A stretch of DNA of 64,000 nt from assembly GCF_004379255.2 (NCBI RefSeq), contig NC_056044.1:5000001-5064000 (forward strand), in the 5' to 3' direction. The notes under the pieces were generated by a model that was not told the DNA's origin, ran no database searches, and was given only the letters and a program-made list of their open reading frames with translations. This document shows, piece by piece, positions 13,601 through 32,118 of this stretch. Source of the stretch: Salvia splendens (lineage: Eukaryota; Streptophyta; Magnoliopsida; Lamiales; Lamiaceae). Position 1 is the first letter of the stretch, and each line of letters starts with the position of its first letter. Both the position numbers and the translations under genes were made by a program.

Positions 13601-15451
13601 ACTTGGAACATCCTGAGGATGTTCCACAGCAGTGGGTGTATTTGTGGACTCCACCTCAATAAGAGGGTCACTGTCCACATTCTGTGGAGCAGGGTTTTCA
13701 GCCATTTGCAAGCAAGGGAATTCAGATTCATTGAACACAACATCCCTACTAATAATGACTTTAAACCCTGGCTCATCTCTTAGCCATATCCTATACCCTT
13801 TCACACCTTCAGGATATCCCAAAAAAACACATTTCCTAGACCTTGGTTCTAATTTATCAGTTTTAGTATGCACAAAAGCAGAGCAACCAAACACTCTCAG
13901 ATTAGAAAGATCAAGGGATTTCCCAAAGAACACATACTCAGGACAGAGTCCTTGCAAAGGCACAGAGGGAGATCTATTCACAAGATAAGTTGCAGTCATT
14001 AAAGCTTCACCCCAAAATTTCTTGGACAATCCAGACTTAGCCAACATACATCTCACTTTATCAAGTAAAGTTCTATTCATCCTCTCAGCCACCCCATTCT
14101 GTTGAGGGGTATAAGGGACTGTCTTATGTCTTTTAATGCCATGACAAGCACACAGACAGCCTTTCAGGCAGCAAGAGAACACAGATTCACAGGGAACAAG
14201 AAAAAAATTTACTCAGATTTCACAGAGTTTTCACACAAGAACCTCAAATCCTTGACTGTCACGAGCAAGGCCGGCTAAGGCTATCCCAGTTCGCAATCAC
14301 TCGCTTGTGGAGGGCGCAGGGGGTCACTTAGGCAGCACAAAATGCTTGGTGGTCAAGTAATAAGAGATTTTAAAGCAGAGAGCGCAAAGGAAAAAAAAAC
14401 AGACAAACACCACGGAAGCAAGAAACACAGTGAAAAAACACACCAGGAAACCCTAAGTCTTGCCAAGACTGTCTACCAGCAACAAAAAAAACCCAATCCT
14501 ATAGTTGGCACTAAACAGAAAATAGAAATATCCAGAAAGATTTAGCCAATTTACCAGAGCAAACCCCCACTCGAGGGAGGGTTCCACTTGCCCACCTCCT
14601 TTAGCGACTCGGTGTGCCGGAATAGTCCCCCCGTGGCTCTGATACCACTGTAGGGATCAGACTATCCGGATTCACTATTTACCGAGACCTCTTTGGTCTT
14701 GTTTACAAGATGGCTCAGTCAAACCACCAACCAAGCGACTGATTTAATACAAGGACACTAGCTATTACAACCAATGAGCTAATGAACTTAAACACTGCCT
14801 TCACGAACCAGAATCCTCAAGATTCACCGAGAACCCTGCACAACTAGAAACCCTAGTTAGTAAAATAAGAAAGATCCTTTCGGATCTACACAAACCAAGC
14901 AGTAATAAGCAATATAACAAAGGAATCGCATAGATCTATAAGCAATGGCTCAGCCACCCGCCAATAGTACAGATCTATTCACCAAAACAACAATCCAAGG
15001 GAGCAACGTTGAGTTCAACCGTGAAACTCTTCACAAACCATAGGTTGCAACCCCAAACCACTCCACTGCACCGGATCTAGCCGATCTCAAAGCTCACAAC
15101 CACAGAAACCTCTCCACAAGAAACCCTAACTTCTCTGGAACCCCAGCAACCGAAGTAGTTGCTAATCTCAAACCCACACACTCGTTTAATCACACAAATA
15201 TCAGTGATAAACCACAGTGGAACAACCAGAGAAACATCAGAGAAGGAAAACTCAAGGGAAACTCAAGAACTCGAGAGAGAAGTGTGAGAAATCAGAGAGT
15301 AGAGAGTGAAGTGAGGCGGTGAGTGGAGAGAGGGGGTATATCAAACCGGGAATGGGCTAGGGCAATAACTAGCCCAACTTACCTGATGGGCCAGATTAAT
15401 TCCAGGCCCAACAATAATAGTCCACCAACTTAACAGCCCAAACAATCAACA
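10634..15451 (-). mobile_element. Young Copia LTR retrotransposon, internally deleted
   Basis: Element in minus orientation, 4818 bases, flanked by TTAAT (10629-10633 and 15452-15456). LTRs are 10634-11436 and 14649-15451, 803 bases each, and I see one difference between them (CTGCTTTC versus CTGCCTTC). The primer binding site, TGGTATCAGAGCC on the minus strand, is 14635-14647, adjacent to the 5' LTR. The 3.2-kb interior lacks gag, protease and the N-terminal integrase. The remaining pol part is open (separate entry). The near-identical LTRs point to a very recent insertion; copy 2 has the unoccupied site at about 25199-25210. Confidence 0.95.
11690..14182 (-). CDS. Copia integrase C-terminus, reverse transcriptase and RNase H (partial pol)
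   Basis: Open frame of 830 codons inside the Copia element. In order: the last part of the integrase (HKTVPYTPQQNGVAERMNRT, where the catalytic Glu is in AER; then FWGEA and the FLGYPEGVKGYR block), a variable linker, reverse transcriptase (WVVDCRWLYKLK-like start, ARLVAKGFTQQEGVDY, QMDVKTAFLHGDL, YVDDM with the catalytic Asp pair) and RNase H (GYVDSNYANDRDKRKSTTSY, STTESEYIA). Cap, gag, protease and the first part of integrase are absent: about 470 bases of leader separate the frame from the primer site. The first codons (MFSCCLKGC) are probably a deletion junction, not a natural start. The product would be a fragment of the normal polyprotein. Confidence 0.9.
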   Translation of the reverse strand: MFSCCLKGCLCACHGIKRHKTVPYTPQQNGVAERMNRTLLDKVRCMLAKSGLSKKFWGEALMTATYLVNRSPSVPLQGLCPEYVFFGKSLDLSNLRVFGCSAFVHTKTDKLEPRSRKCVFLGYPEGVKGYRIWLRDEPGFKVIISRDVVFNESEFPCLQMAENPAPQNVDSDPLIEVESTNTPTAVEHPQDVPSEVEQPYWNCTPIYTPNETPNEGGPQDNDMNVPSNDNMDNVADLPGSPVCNPPIMPVQNVLNSPSGIQNAIDAPNLNDYILSRDRPRRQIHKPARYDGYVGLVALINLAFNVHEADGEEPQSYKQATRSKFWNEWHKAMLEEMNSLKINHTWILVPLPLGASVVDCRWLYKLKSEVEGLRYKARLVAKGFTQQEGVDYTEIFAPVVKFTTVRLMLTLCAHFDWELKQMDVKTAFLHGDLDKPIYMRQPEGFVDPKFPNHVCLLKKALYGLKQSPRQWNIKFNTCMHDLGFVRSTFDACLYVKNLNTAAPVFLLLYVDDMLIMGPCLKTITAVQTALSKNFDMKDLGDAQKILGINIIRNRKECVLVLHQEPYVLKILKKFNMFDAKPTSVPLAAHFMLSKDLCPKSDYDINAMKKVPYANAIGSVMYLMVSTRPDIAYAVSCLSRYMSNPGPVHWEALKWLLRYLKHTSKYGLCYSRCEDGVKLTGYVDSNYANDRDKRKSTTSYVFTVCRSCISWKSQLQHIVALSTTESEYIAITEAMKEVVWLKGVLSELNFVKTPPVLFSDSQSAIQLCKNPVFHDRTKHIDVRFHYIRDIVEKNEVSLLKVHTDKNPADMGTKCLPLEKLLFCIKYLHFDLG

Positions 15452-15456
15452 TTAAT

Positions 15457-16611
15457 GATTTAAAACTTGACCCAAATATTAAGGATAGAATCAAAAATTG
15501 GTGTACAGGTGAAAGAGTATTATATTGTGCTTATTTAAAATTGTGAGTATTAGCAATAAAGATGCCTATATTTAAGTCCTTATGAACATATATTTTTAGT
15601 TAATTGTCCATGAAAAATAGGCCAATGGATGAGCAGCACGGGTATTAATGTGAAGTAGGGGAGGAAATGAGAAAAATTGAGTAAAGTTCCGTTTTTAGGA
15701 ACGAGACTAATTTTAGTAGACACCTCAAAATGAAAATAAATTAAACTATTTTTCATTGAAAGTTAGATTAATTTAAAATTTATTTTATTATATATAAAAA
15801 TAAAAACAAAAAACTAAGTAAATGGTATATAAATTTGAAAATTGTTACAATATACGTACAAGATTATTATTATAAATACGAATAAAAAATTAACTACCTC
15901 TTAGACCATGTTTATCAGTTGAGCAGGGTCGACAGCCACCTCATTATACATTTTTTTAAAAAAATTATTGCAAGGATGTGTCTCTCGCCTTGATCTCGGT
16001 CGGTTTGGAGGCAACCACCAACCGCTTGGTTGGTCAACTTATTTAATGATTCGGCCAATGAGATTGTGCCAAATGGCACATTCTCATTGGTTGATAATTT
16101 TCTTTTATAGAATTTATATATTTTAAATATATTATATTAAAAAATTATAAAAATTATGCTAAAATTCATACGTCCTATATGAATAGAGATCACATTTGCT
16201 ATAGTTTTGCAAAAAAATCTCAAATTTTCTCCTCATATGATCATTCTTTGGTAAAATAAATAATCTCATATTTTCTCCTCTATAAATATTGTAATTTATA
16301 TTTTCTATTTGTTTATTGTTATAATTTTTTGTTTGTCATTTATTGTGTTTTTTAAAAAAATTTATTATATAATAATAAATATTTCATGTAATAATAATAT
16401 TATTGAAAAATAATACAAAAATAAAATAATGGTGTGGTTGTATGGTCATTGATAAACCATAAAAAAGAATGTGATTTGGTTGGATGAATATTGATGAGGT
16501 AGGAAATTATGTGGAGAAGATAGAAATTAATTAAATATTAAAAAGTAGATGGTTGGGTTAGGTTGGGTGCCTTGCTCACTAATTCTCTAATGAATTAACT
16601 TTCAATAGTAA
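15457..16611. other. Junction between the two duplication copies
   Basis: Copy 1 sequence continues to about 15560 (AAAATTGTGAGTATTAGC, matching about 25285-25330). From there to 16612 nothing matches copy 2. A possible Tourist-like MITE lies at about 15901-16590: its ends (TTAGACCATG...AGTTGAGCAGGGT and, inverted, TTAGAGAATTAGTGAGCAAGG) are only loosely similar, so it is not listed separately. No gene is seen. Confidence 0.45.
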
Positions 16612-17109
16612 TTGGGCCTATTGGATTTATTGGAGGAATTGGGTCTATTGGATTAGTTTACTAGGTTACTAGGAATGAAAAAGCCCAACGTATTTACAAC
16701 TAGGTCATCTTCCTAACATGTTTAAATTGAATATCTAAAACCTTTGCCACTAATTACGTATATATAATATTCTGATTTTGTTAAGAAAATCCAATAATAC
16801 AATAAACAATCAAAGTTCATATATTTGGCGTCACTAATTTTAATCTTTTTCTTTGTCAATAAAAATTTGTATAAAATAAATGAATAAGACAATAAAAAGG
16901 CTAAAGATGAGCTACATGGGCCACGAAAGATTACTAAGCACATTAATCATGTATAATTACTACATAGAAATATTGGTAGTGTTGGTGGATATTATATCTA
17001 AAATAATTACCAGTGTGATATATGGTGGTTTTTTATTCAAAAACAGAAAGTGAATTAATTTTGATGGACAAAATAAATTGAAATATGAAATTATATGGAG
17101 TATAAAATA

Positions 17110-17342
17110 CTTCCTACGTCCCATAGAAATAAACCACATATTTCCTTTCTTGCTTGTCTCATACAAACAGTCAATATCCATTTATGGCAACTTTATTCCT
17201 CCTTCGTTTTACTTTATTATTAATGAGCCTCATGATCCACTGCACAATTTCAACTATTTTTTCTTCTTCTCTCTTACTTTACCAGTTAAGCATTAAAACA
17301 CATGTTAACCCTAAATGACCTATTTTTATGGGACGGAGGGAG
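17110..17342. mobile_element. Stowaway MITE upstream of beta-glucosidase copy 2
   Basis: 233 bases between TA dinucleotides (17108-17109 and 17343-17344), with ends CTTCCTACGTCCCATA and, inverted, TTATGGGACGGAGGGAG. Typical Stowaway inverted repeats with one end slightly decayed. It is absent from the matching part of copy 1. Confidence 0.85.
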
Positions 17343-17629
17343 TATGATTTATGAAAGTATATTCTTTATTCAATTTACATTATATCTTATAGTAATACTC
17401 TCTCACTCCTAATTAAGATGGGGTAAATTTTTTAAATATGAAAATTAAGAAATTGTATTGATGGGATACAACTGACGGTTTAGAATGCATGAATATAAAG
17501 AAAATGCAACTATCAATATTATAAATGCACAAAACGAAGTTGATTAATTTGTAGATTAAACTAATGACGGTGTCACCCCAATCTATAAAAGGCCATCCCT
17601 ATTCTATGATGGATATCACGTCGTAAGGG

Positions 17630-17681
17630 TAAAGAGGTAATTTAACCTTATCGGGAAAACAATATATATATATATATATAT
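17630..17681 (+). promoter_or_regulatory. Promoter of beta-glucosidase copy 2
   Basis: The CGTCGTAAGGGTAAA ... GTAATTTA block shared with copy 1 (17630-17655) is followed by a 20-base (AT)n run at 17662-17681. The run stands in the place of the TATAAATA box of copy 1, about 35-50 bases before the ATG. The TATA region has therefore changed into a microsatellite in this copy. Confidence 0.5.
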
Positions 17682-17714
17682 TTGGAGCTTCTCAATTTGC
17701 AGTGTTATACCCAT

Positions 17715-24388
<6,674 letters not shown>

Positions 24389-26275
24389 AAATGTACTTGT
24401 GAGAGATTATGGATTTGAATCTATTGTGATACAAAAGTAAAAATTGTTATTTAATTTATTTACAAGTATGTTATTTAACAATACAATTCTATTTTTATAT
24501 CAAGCATGGATGAAGTAATAAAATTTATTTGTAGTTGTTTTATACTCTTATATGTTTACTCGTATGATACTACTATAGCTAGCTGTAAAACGAATCTAGT
24601 CAAAATGAATAATAAAGATACACAATTATGTCTAATAGGCGTGTACACCTTATCCTAGTAAAGCCTATCAAGATAAAATATTAAGTACTGTATTATAAAT
24701 TTATCGCACTTTTAATATATTGTGTAGATTATTTAGGAAAAGTTTCTATTTTCTAAAAAAATACTATAAATTATTATTTCAAAATTCTAAATTCAAAAAT
24801 TAGAATATATAGTCTACTGAAATAAATTTCTACGGTCGTCAGTGAATATGGTCGAAATAGAAAATGCTAATATGACAGCTTGAAAAATAGAATTATTGCT
24901 GAAATAAGGCTGATTTTTTAGTCAACATTATGGATGCACTAATCAACCTATTATCAAATTAAGATTAATTTTTTTTCAAAAGTTTTGCAGCAAATTACTT
25001 CCTGCATTTCGCTTTTAATGACCGACTTTCTAGATATAATCGATTAAAATTTGATTTTTACTTTCATTCCATTCATCTTAATACTAAATCAAATGGAATA
25101 CTCGTGTGATGAACTAGAGGAGATAATGGAATGAAAATACGAAAAGATTTGTCTATCTCAATCTTATCTTCATTCCATTCCATTATAGTAAGATTGACTC
25201 TATTAATGATTTAAAAATTTACCCAAATATTAAGGAGAGAATCGAAAATTGGTGGGCTGGTGAAAGACTATTATATTGTTCTTATTTAAAATTGTGAGTA
25301 ATAAAGATGCCTATTTAAAATTGTGAGCAATAAAGATGTCCTAAAAAGGAAAGCGACTAATTATGAGATAATTAAAATAAAAAGGTCATTATTAATGAAA
25401 CAGAGGTGTATTATTTATTCAGAAAGAGGCATCAAAATTATTAGCAGAATTTTTAATGAGGCATCAAAATTATTAGCTATAAAACAACTTATGATTTGGT
25501 GTGGGTGGTTTTGGTCAAAGAAGCAAGCACTACAGATGCATATAAACTAGCTGTCAAAGTTGAATATTGTGGAATTACAGCTGGCTGCTTTTCAATGGTA
25601 CAAACCGTCTTTCTAATTTTGTTTACGCACATAATTATAGATAAATGAACATTTTTTCTTAATTGTAAGATGTACTAATTTGTATAGAAAATTAGCTTAA
25701 CAATGAAATCTGCTTATTTACAATTAGTTAACAAGCTAATTTTATTCAAAACGAACAACTCAGAAACATTACCAAAGGGGGCAAAATATAATTCCATAAT
25801 GTAGTGCCAAAATTTTCTTTAATTATTTATACTATATAATCTAATAACCACGGAATCTTATTGCAATATTTAAATTCTAAAAGTGGCTCATAGTCGCTCG
25901 AAATAGAAAAAATATCCAATTAAGATTCTTAAGAGAGAGTAATAATATCTATCTTAAGACATTAATAATCAATGCCATTTTCCTTGTAATTTTGAATGCG
26001 CTTCCCAATCAATCCAAAGCATGGAGTAATTAATAACAACGGATAAATCGTTTTATATATGAGGAAACAGAATTCTGTAAACACGATTACGTTTCAGATT
26101 CAAAATCGCGTTTACATGAGATTCCCGCGGCACACGCATAAACTCTCTATACAACTCTGCCTAACCTACTTTCTTCCTCTTTGAATGTCTCTTTTTTTCT
26201 CGTTTCTGTCAACTTAAATATTCCACGAAAGCTCAACCAAACCCATTCCTACCCACGCGTTTTCTCATCTCTGCA
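24389..26275. other. 3' flank of copy 2 and promoter region of the O-fucosyltransferase
   Basis: 24389-25330 is the duplicated 3' flank and keeps the unoccupied hAT and Copia target sites (about 24413 and 25200). Its end has a small local duplication (AATTGTGAG-AATAAAGATG twice, 25287-25340). From 25340 to 26275 the sequence is unique and AT-rich, becoming less so after 26090, where the promoter and 5' leader of the next gene must lie. No other gene is seen. Confidence 0.6.
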
Positions 26276-28561
26276 ATGGCGGTGTCGAAGAGCATCAACA
26301 AGAGCCACATTTCCGTCCAATCGCAGATCATCAACTCCCTCAACGACGCATCGCTCGATTCTCTGCTTCAGCCTAACAAAAAGAAGCAAATTCATCGTTC
26401 TAAGCTGAGGGCTTTTCTAAGAAGCTCGCGGTTCTTCATTTCCCTCGCCTTTTTTCTGGGATTTCTCTGGATGTTGAAGATTCTGTCCAACTTCGACCCC
26501 TCCCAGCTCCCTTGCTCCGCATCTCAAGAGAGCGAAGCAGTAATCGCAAATGGGGGTTTGAGTTCTGACCTAGATTTTGCCGCCAAAATTGGGGGAAAGG
26601 GTGAGGAGAGTGAGTTCTGGAAGCAGCCTGATGGGATGGGGTATAGGCCTTGTTTGGATTTCAGCGGCGGATATCGAAGAGAGAGCGGCGAGATTGTGAA
26701 GGATAGGGCGAACTATTTGATGGTTGTGGTTGCTGGAGGAATGAATCAGCAGAGGAATCAGATTATCGATGCTGTTGTGATTGCAAGGATTCTTGGGGCT
26801 GCTTTGGTTGTGCCGATTTTGCAGAAGAATGTTATCTGGGCAGACGAAAGGTTTGTTTTTTAGGCCAATTCTTCAATCCTATTTGTGTTTACGCCATGAG
26901 TTGTTGGTTTTGATTGTGTTTTTTCCTTCCTTGTTTTGGCTATTGCAGTGAGTTCAGTGATATATTTGATTTGGATCATTTCAAGAGTGTTTTGGCGAAT
27001 GATGTGAGAATAGTTTCATCTCTTCCGTCGACGCATGTGATGACGAGGCCGGTGGAGGAGAAGAGGACTCCCCTTCACGCCTCGCCTCAATGGATTCGCT
27101 CTCACTATCATAAAAAGGTTGCCTTCATTTATTCTAGTTTTATCATATTGCTATTTCTAGAAGAGTGGAAAAAATTATGTAGCTTGTTATTGGCAGTCAT
27201 CTTTGTGGTTGGGACAAATAGTTAGGTTTCTAGTAGTATTACTGTTTGCAGCTATCATCTTTGAAATTTCTTTTGATCTGTTAAGGTTAAAATGAGATGA
27301 GTCTAAACTTTGAATCTTTCAAAATAAGACAGCTTAGTGGTATTGATTCCTATTTTTGTAGGCCGGCCTAGATGGTTTTGGAGATTCTATTTGATTCCTC
27401 CAATGATTTGAATATTGTTTTGTTTAGTAACAAGTTATTGATCGAAAGAAACCCTTTGTGTCTTGCAGCTTAGGAGGGAGGGTGTGTTGCTGCTTCGCGG
27501 CCTGGATTCGAGGCTCTCTAAGGATCTCCCTTCCGATCTTCAAAAGCTTCGCTGCAAGGTATCTTTGGCCGTCTCTTCTTTCTACTTACACTGAAAAACA
27601 TCTACCTTTTGCTTAGGAGTTCACATTTGTAGCTGCTTCTTTTATTCTGTTCGAGTTTTGCACATTCTCACCCTAATCAACATGTAGGTGGCTTTTGATG
27701 CTCTACGGTTCGTCCCACGTATCATTGAGCTTGGTACCAAACTTACAGAGAGAATGAGAAGCAAGGGACCTTACCTTGCTCTTCATTTGAGAATGGAGAA
27801 AGATGTGTGGGTGAGGACTGGCTGCCTCCCTGGCCTAACTCGTGACTATGATGAGATGATAAACAATGAACGGAAAGCACGCCCCGAGCTCTTGACTTCA
27901 AGATCAAACATGACCTATCATGACAGGAAACTCGCCGGCCTATGCCCCTTGAACGCATTGGAAGTAGCTAGGTAAGTCTTGCTAAGCTTCTGGAATTCAC
28001 AAATGGCATGAAATTCCTTATCACGGCTGTTGATCTAAACGTATGCATGTGTTTTGTATGCTTAGGCTACTCAAAGCTCTGGGAGCTCCAACAAGCACGA
28101 GAATCTACTGGGCAGGAGGGGTTCCGTTGGGTGGAAAAGAAGCCCTGCTGCCACTCACCTCAGAGTTTCCCCATTTCTTCAACAAGGAAGACCTTGCATT
28201 GCCAGGTGAACTCGAACCGATAGCTAACAAGCCCTCCCTTCTGGCTGCTGTCGACGACATAGTCTCTGAGAAGAGTGATGTGTTCATGCCATCGCATGGT
28301 GGAAATATGGGGCATGCTATTCAGGGGCATAGAGCCTATGCAGGGCACAAGAAGACTATAATCCCTAACAAGAGACAGATGATACCACACTTCTTGAACT
28401 CTTCCCTTCCCGTATCCGAGTTCAACAGACTGATTCTTGAGTTGCAGCAGGATTCCATGGGACAGCCGGTGCTCAGGACCAGCAAAGCAGGGAGAGATGT
28501 CACTAAGTACCCTATCCCCGAGTGCATGTGCAATGGCACTACGACGCATTCTGCTGTCTAA
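26276..28561 (+). CDS. GT106 O-fucosyltransferase family protein (5 exons, 537 aa)
   Basis: Golgi type II membrane glycosyltransferase of the plant O-fucosyltransferase group (GDP-fucose-dependent family; some members act on pectin or arabinogalactan, acceptor unknown here). Exons: 26276-26850, 26949-27117, 27469-27558, 27688-27971, 28066-28561, total 1614 bases in frame. Residues 52-70 (FFISLAFFLGFLWMLKIL) form the signal anchor after a basic 50-residue cytosolic tail. Conserved blocks are NYLMVVVAGGMNQQRNQI (donor-site glycine and Asn-Gln-Gln-Arg), SPQWIRSHYHK, LALHLRMEKDVW, and near the end FMPSHGGNMGHAIQGHR, the SxxGGNxxH-type motif. It most resembles the O-fucosyltransferase 20-like subgroup, a call made from memory of the N-terminus. 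The gene is convergent with UPM1. Confidence 0.92.
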
Positions 28562-29673
28562 CTCTCTACGGCTCTCTCTCTTTACCACATGAGTTATTGC
28601 ATCCCATTTGATCATATCAGTTGTGATCCTCAACTGCACTCTACCAATGCAATGGGGCCTTAAATTGAAGGACATGTTTCAAAGAAAGGCCGGGCATCGA
28701 TTTCTCTGAATCTTGAAACTCCAGCTAGAGAAAGCTTTCTATGGAAAAAACTGAAGGAAGCAGCTAGGAGATTACATTGAAATGAAATGTTTAGGTAACA
28801 GGTGTAAAAATTGCACCTTACATTACATTCCTATTCTTTTCAATTTATTTATTCATTCTTTGTAGTACCAACAAGGCAAGAAGCCACACTCTATACATGT
28901 AAAGATATGGAAATGAAATTTTGGTTTAAGTTTTCTGTGATTCAACACTTACTTTTGCCGTTAGTAAACATGATTATGTTAATGAGTACTGTAATTTTAT
29001 TAGTGTTTCTTTTTTTTTGCTTCCTGGTACTCCATAATTTAGGACATTACAATCAGCTGGTGAGAAACAATTCAAACTAACTTTTCATCTTTTGATCAGT
29101 TGTTTCTTAAAAAATGTCTAAAGCTTTTTTGGTTGGTGCTCTACCAGAATTGCATTTATTTGCAAATTTGTAAGAAACTAGTTTCAATTTGTTAACACCG
29201 TTAATTGTTTTTTTTTTGAGCTGTACATTTTCAAATTTATTTTTTCTATAAATAAATACCTTTGCGGAACATTTCAGATTTATTTTTTCTACAAATAAAT
29301 ACTGTACTTAATTGTAATACAGAAACATTTTCAACCAGCAAGAAAATTTTAATATCAAAAGGGGTTACGAGAAGAAAAAAGAAAATAAAAAGGCATAAAT
29401 AACATCAACACTCTCTGATTTTAGTTTTAGAACAGAGCCACCCCTACATTCTATCAAAACAACCAACTCTGTCACCAATTATGATCATAAGTTGAACTAA
29501 GATAAAATAACTACTTCCGCATTCCACTGGCAAAAATGATGCATGAGACGCTTACGATTGCTCGTAATCTCGCATGATGCAGATTCACGGGCAGCAAAAG
29601 CAACCAAAGAAGCTATTAGTTAACTCGTGTCTTCGAAGACAGGGCTCGTTGCTTCACCTCCGGGTAAACCTTG
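28562..29673. other. Intergenic between two convergent genes
   Basis: Holds the 3' untranslated regions of the O-fucosyltransferase (plus) and UPM1 (minus). No gene. A 30-base block with TTTATTTTTTCTA-AAATAAATAC is repeated at about 29236-29310. Confidence 0.6.
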
Positions 29674-31833
29674 TTATCTAGATTCGACCAGAGAGGAAGT
29701 TTCTAGCATGGCATGCGGCCATAATGGCGAAAGAGCAACAACTTTCCCGATGATGATTAAAGAAGGCGAAACTAGCTGGTTCGTTGCTATTTCATCAGCA
29801 AGGTCCTTCAGTTCAGCAAACACCTAATGGTTGCAAATGAGGTTAGGATTGGATGATAGGAAAGGATAATCTGCCTAATGTATCTACTCTCCGAACTTAA
29901 ATGCATCAATCAAAATTAGAACTTGGTCAAGATGGGGGCTTACTATTCGCTGTTGAGGAGTAGTTCCTCGCTCAATTGCTGCAGCAGGTGTGTTGTCTGG
30001 CAAACCATGATGCATTAGTTTGGAGGCGAGGGAAGGGAGAGTCGACAAGCCCATATAGACAACAAGTGTGGAATCCGGATCAGCAGCATTCGCTGCGACA
30101 AACAGAGGATCCGTTCCACCCTTTCTTGAGTGGCCTGTTAGAAATCGAACACTAGTTGCAACACCACGGTGTGTCAATGGAATTCCTAATTCGGCAGCTA
30201 TTCCAGAAGCAGCTGTTATGCCTGTCAATTTACAGGAACACGTATATCAGGTCATAATATTTTTCATGATACTCGAAGCTTGTATACAGGATCTGATTCC
30301 AGAAGATATATAATATATCTCGTTTGTCATTCATGTAACTCAGTTTAGCATTTTCTCTAATGCCTCTCGTTTAATGTAGAACGAAACCAAAGTAGCAAAA
30401 CCTGCACATTAATAAGAGATCCTAGGTTTCTATACTTAGGAACTTCCCAAAAGTAGTGAACTCCATCATGAATTCATACTGAAGTAACCAATGATGATTG
30501 AAGTGCAAACATAATGAAGGAATGACAACAAAAACACACATGCACATACGCACAAGAATGAAAATTATTCCGTAATCGCCATACCTGGAATGACTTTCAC
30601 TTCAATCCCTTGTTGTTGTAGAAAGTCCATCTCCTCTCCACCCCTTCCAAATACCTGCAACCAAAGGTTATAGTAATCAAAACCCAACTTCCAAAAACAT
30701 CACGGTGAAACAGCAAATGGCATTCTTCCATTAATATTCTCTAATGTTATAAGCTCTAATAGTACTTACCAAAGGATCTCCACCTTTAAGCCTCACAACA
30801 TTTGCTCCAGCTTCAGCAAAACTTAAGAGCAATTCATGAATCTCCTCCTGCTAAATCCCTCAATGGTAAGTGTTTTTTCGGCAACAATACAGCAATACAT
30901 TTTCTAGCGTTTATACAAATATTTTTTCTGTTTTCATGAGAACACCAATATGCGAAGATGTTTTCCACAACAAGAACCACAGTATATCAATCCTACAGCA
31001 CTCAGATCATCTTTACACCTGCCCAAGTAAGTTTTTTTACATCTTATACATCAACACGTACAAGAATTTCACCATTACATAGGAACTTTAGTAGGATAAT
31101 AGAAAACGAACATGCAACATAGACCGCAGCCTATTCTCCGATCAATCGCTACAGAGACCACACAATCATCCGATTCACAGATCATTCAAAACTACCAATT
31201 TTAAAAAAAACCCACTCATACCCAAATAAACCACATATCAAAATTGGCAATAAGAAATCACAAAACATTAAAATTGGGCTAAAATTAAGCAATAAAGAAA
31301 CAAACCTGAGTTCGGCTATGGTATCCAGCAGTCTTCCCAACATACAGAAGATTCGCATTAGGCCCAACCAAATTCAAAACATCATTAGACACCAATCTAT
31401 CATACAACAACAAATCAGCGCTCTCGATCACTCTCAACGCCTTAATCGTCAAGAGCTCAGGATCACCAGGCCCTGTCCCCACCAAGAACACATTGCCAGG
31501 CCCCTTCCTCTCACCTCCATTTTCATCTCTCCTCTTCTCCCTCAAAACCTCAAGCAGCTTCTTGAGCTCCGGGAGCTGCATAGCTATGTCATAATCCCTA
31601 ACGAAGTCTTGATCGGAGGGGAGCTGGCAGGAGCACGAGGGCTGCTGCAGCTGGCTCTTGTACACCCAGCTGTCCCGCTGGTACCTCTCGATTGAATGCT
31701 TTTCAGTGAAAGGTGACGCCTTTAGTGAATCGGAAGAACAATTGATGGTGAAAAGCTTTCTATGGATGGAAGGGTTGGGGTTTCTTGATTGATAAATCGG
31801 TGTAGAAGATGGGAGTCTGCTTGATAGAGCCAT
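29674..31833 (-). CDS. UPM1: Uroporphyrinogen-III C-methyltransferase, chloroplastic (5 exons, 368 aa)
   Basis: Uses S-adenosylmethionine to methylate uroporphyrinogen III at C2 and C7, giving precorrin-2 (dihydrosirohydrochlorin), the branch point to siroheme, the cofactor of nitrite and sulfite reductases in plastids. Minus-strand exons: 31833-31306, 30850-30770, 30654-30585, 30221-29944, 29823-29674; 1107 bases in frame. Residues 1 to about 45 are Ser/Pro/Arg-rich with few acids, as expected for a transit peptide. Then come the SUMT blocks: VGTGPGDPELL (118-128, glycine-rich SAM loop), ADLLLYDRLVS, KGGDPLVFGRGGEE (198-211), GITAASGIAAELGIPLTHR and VYMGL. The length is that of plant UPM1 and there is no fused siroheme synthase. 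A 47-base piece of exon 1 recurs at 34544. Confidence 0.96.
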
Positions 31834-32118
31834 TGGAATGGCAATTGAGTTGGAATTGGGATGGAATGGCTAGGGAAAGTGTGGTTTGGGAGAGATGGAG
31901 AGTGGGTTTATATACATTTGTGTAAGGAGACGTGATGCGGGGAAGATACAGTTTTACAGAGAGGGAGAGGCCAATTCTGATTTGGATTTTTGGGGGACGC
32001 TTTTTGAAGCTTTTCAAGGGTTGAGAAGGCAAGGCAACTATGCTTTTGAGAAGTGGACAAAGAAGCTAGACTGTCAATTTTTTATTGAAAATTATTTATG
32101 CCATTTTCAAAGAATAAA
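31834..32118. promoter_or_regulatory. UPM1 promoter and 5' leader region
   Basis: Minus-strand upstream region of UPM1, only about 285 bases before a Harbinger-type element begins. TATATAAAC (minus; plus GTTTATATA at 31907-31915) is a plausible TATA box about 75 bases before the ATG. Confidence 0.5.

Noticed and set aside
15901..16590. Tourist-like MITE between the duplication copies
   Set aside because: The inverted ends align only with gaps and the flanking triplets do not match (TTA and TAA), so it is mentioned but not called.
28160..28675. 171-codon minus-strand open frame
   Set aside because: Lies antisense to the last exon of the O-fucosyltransferase, whose frame is supported by conserved blocks and splice sites.
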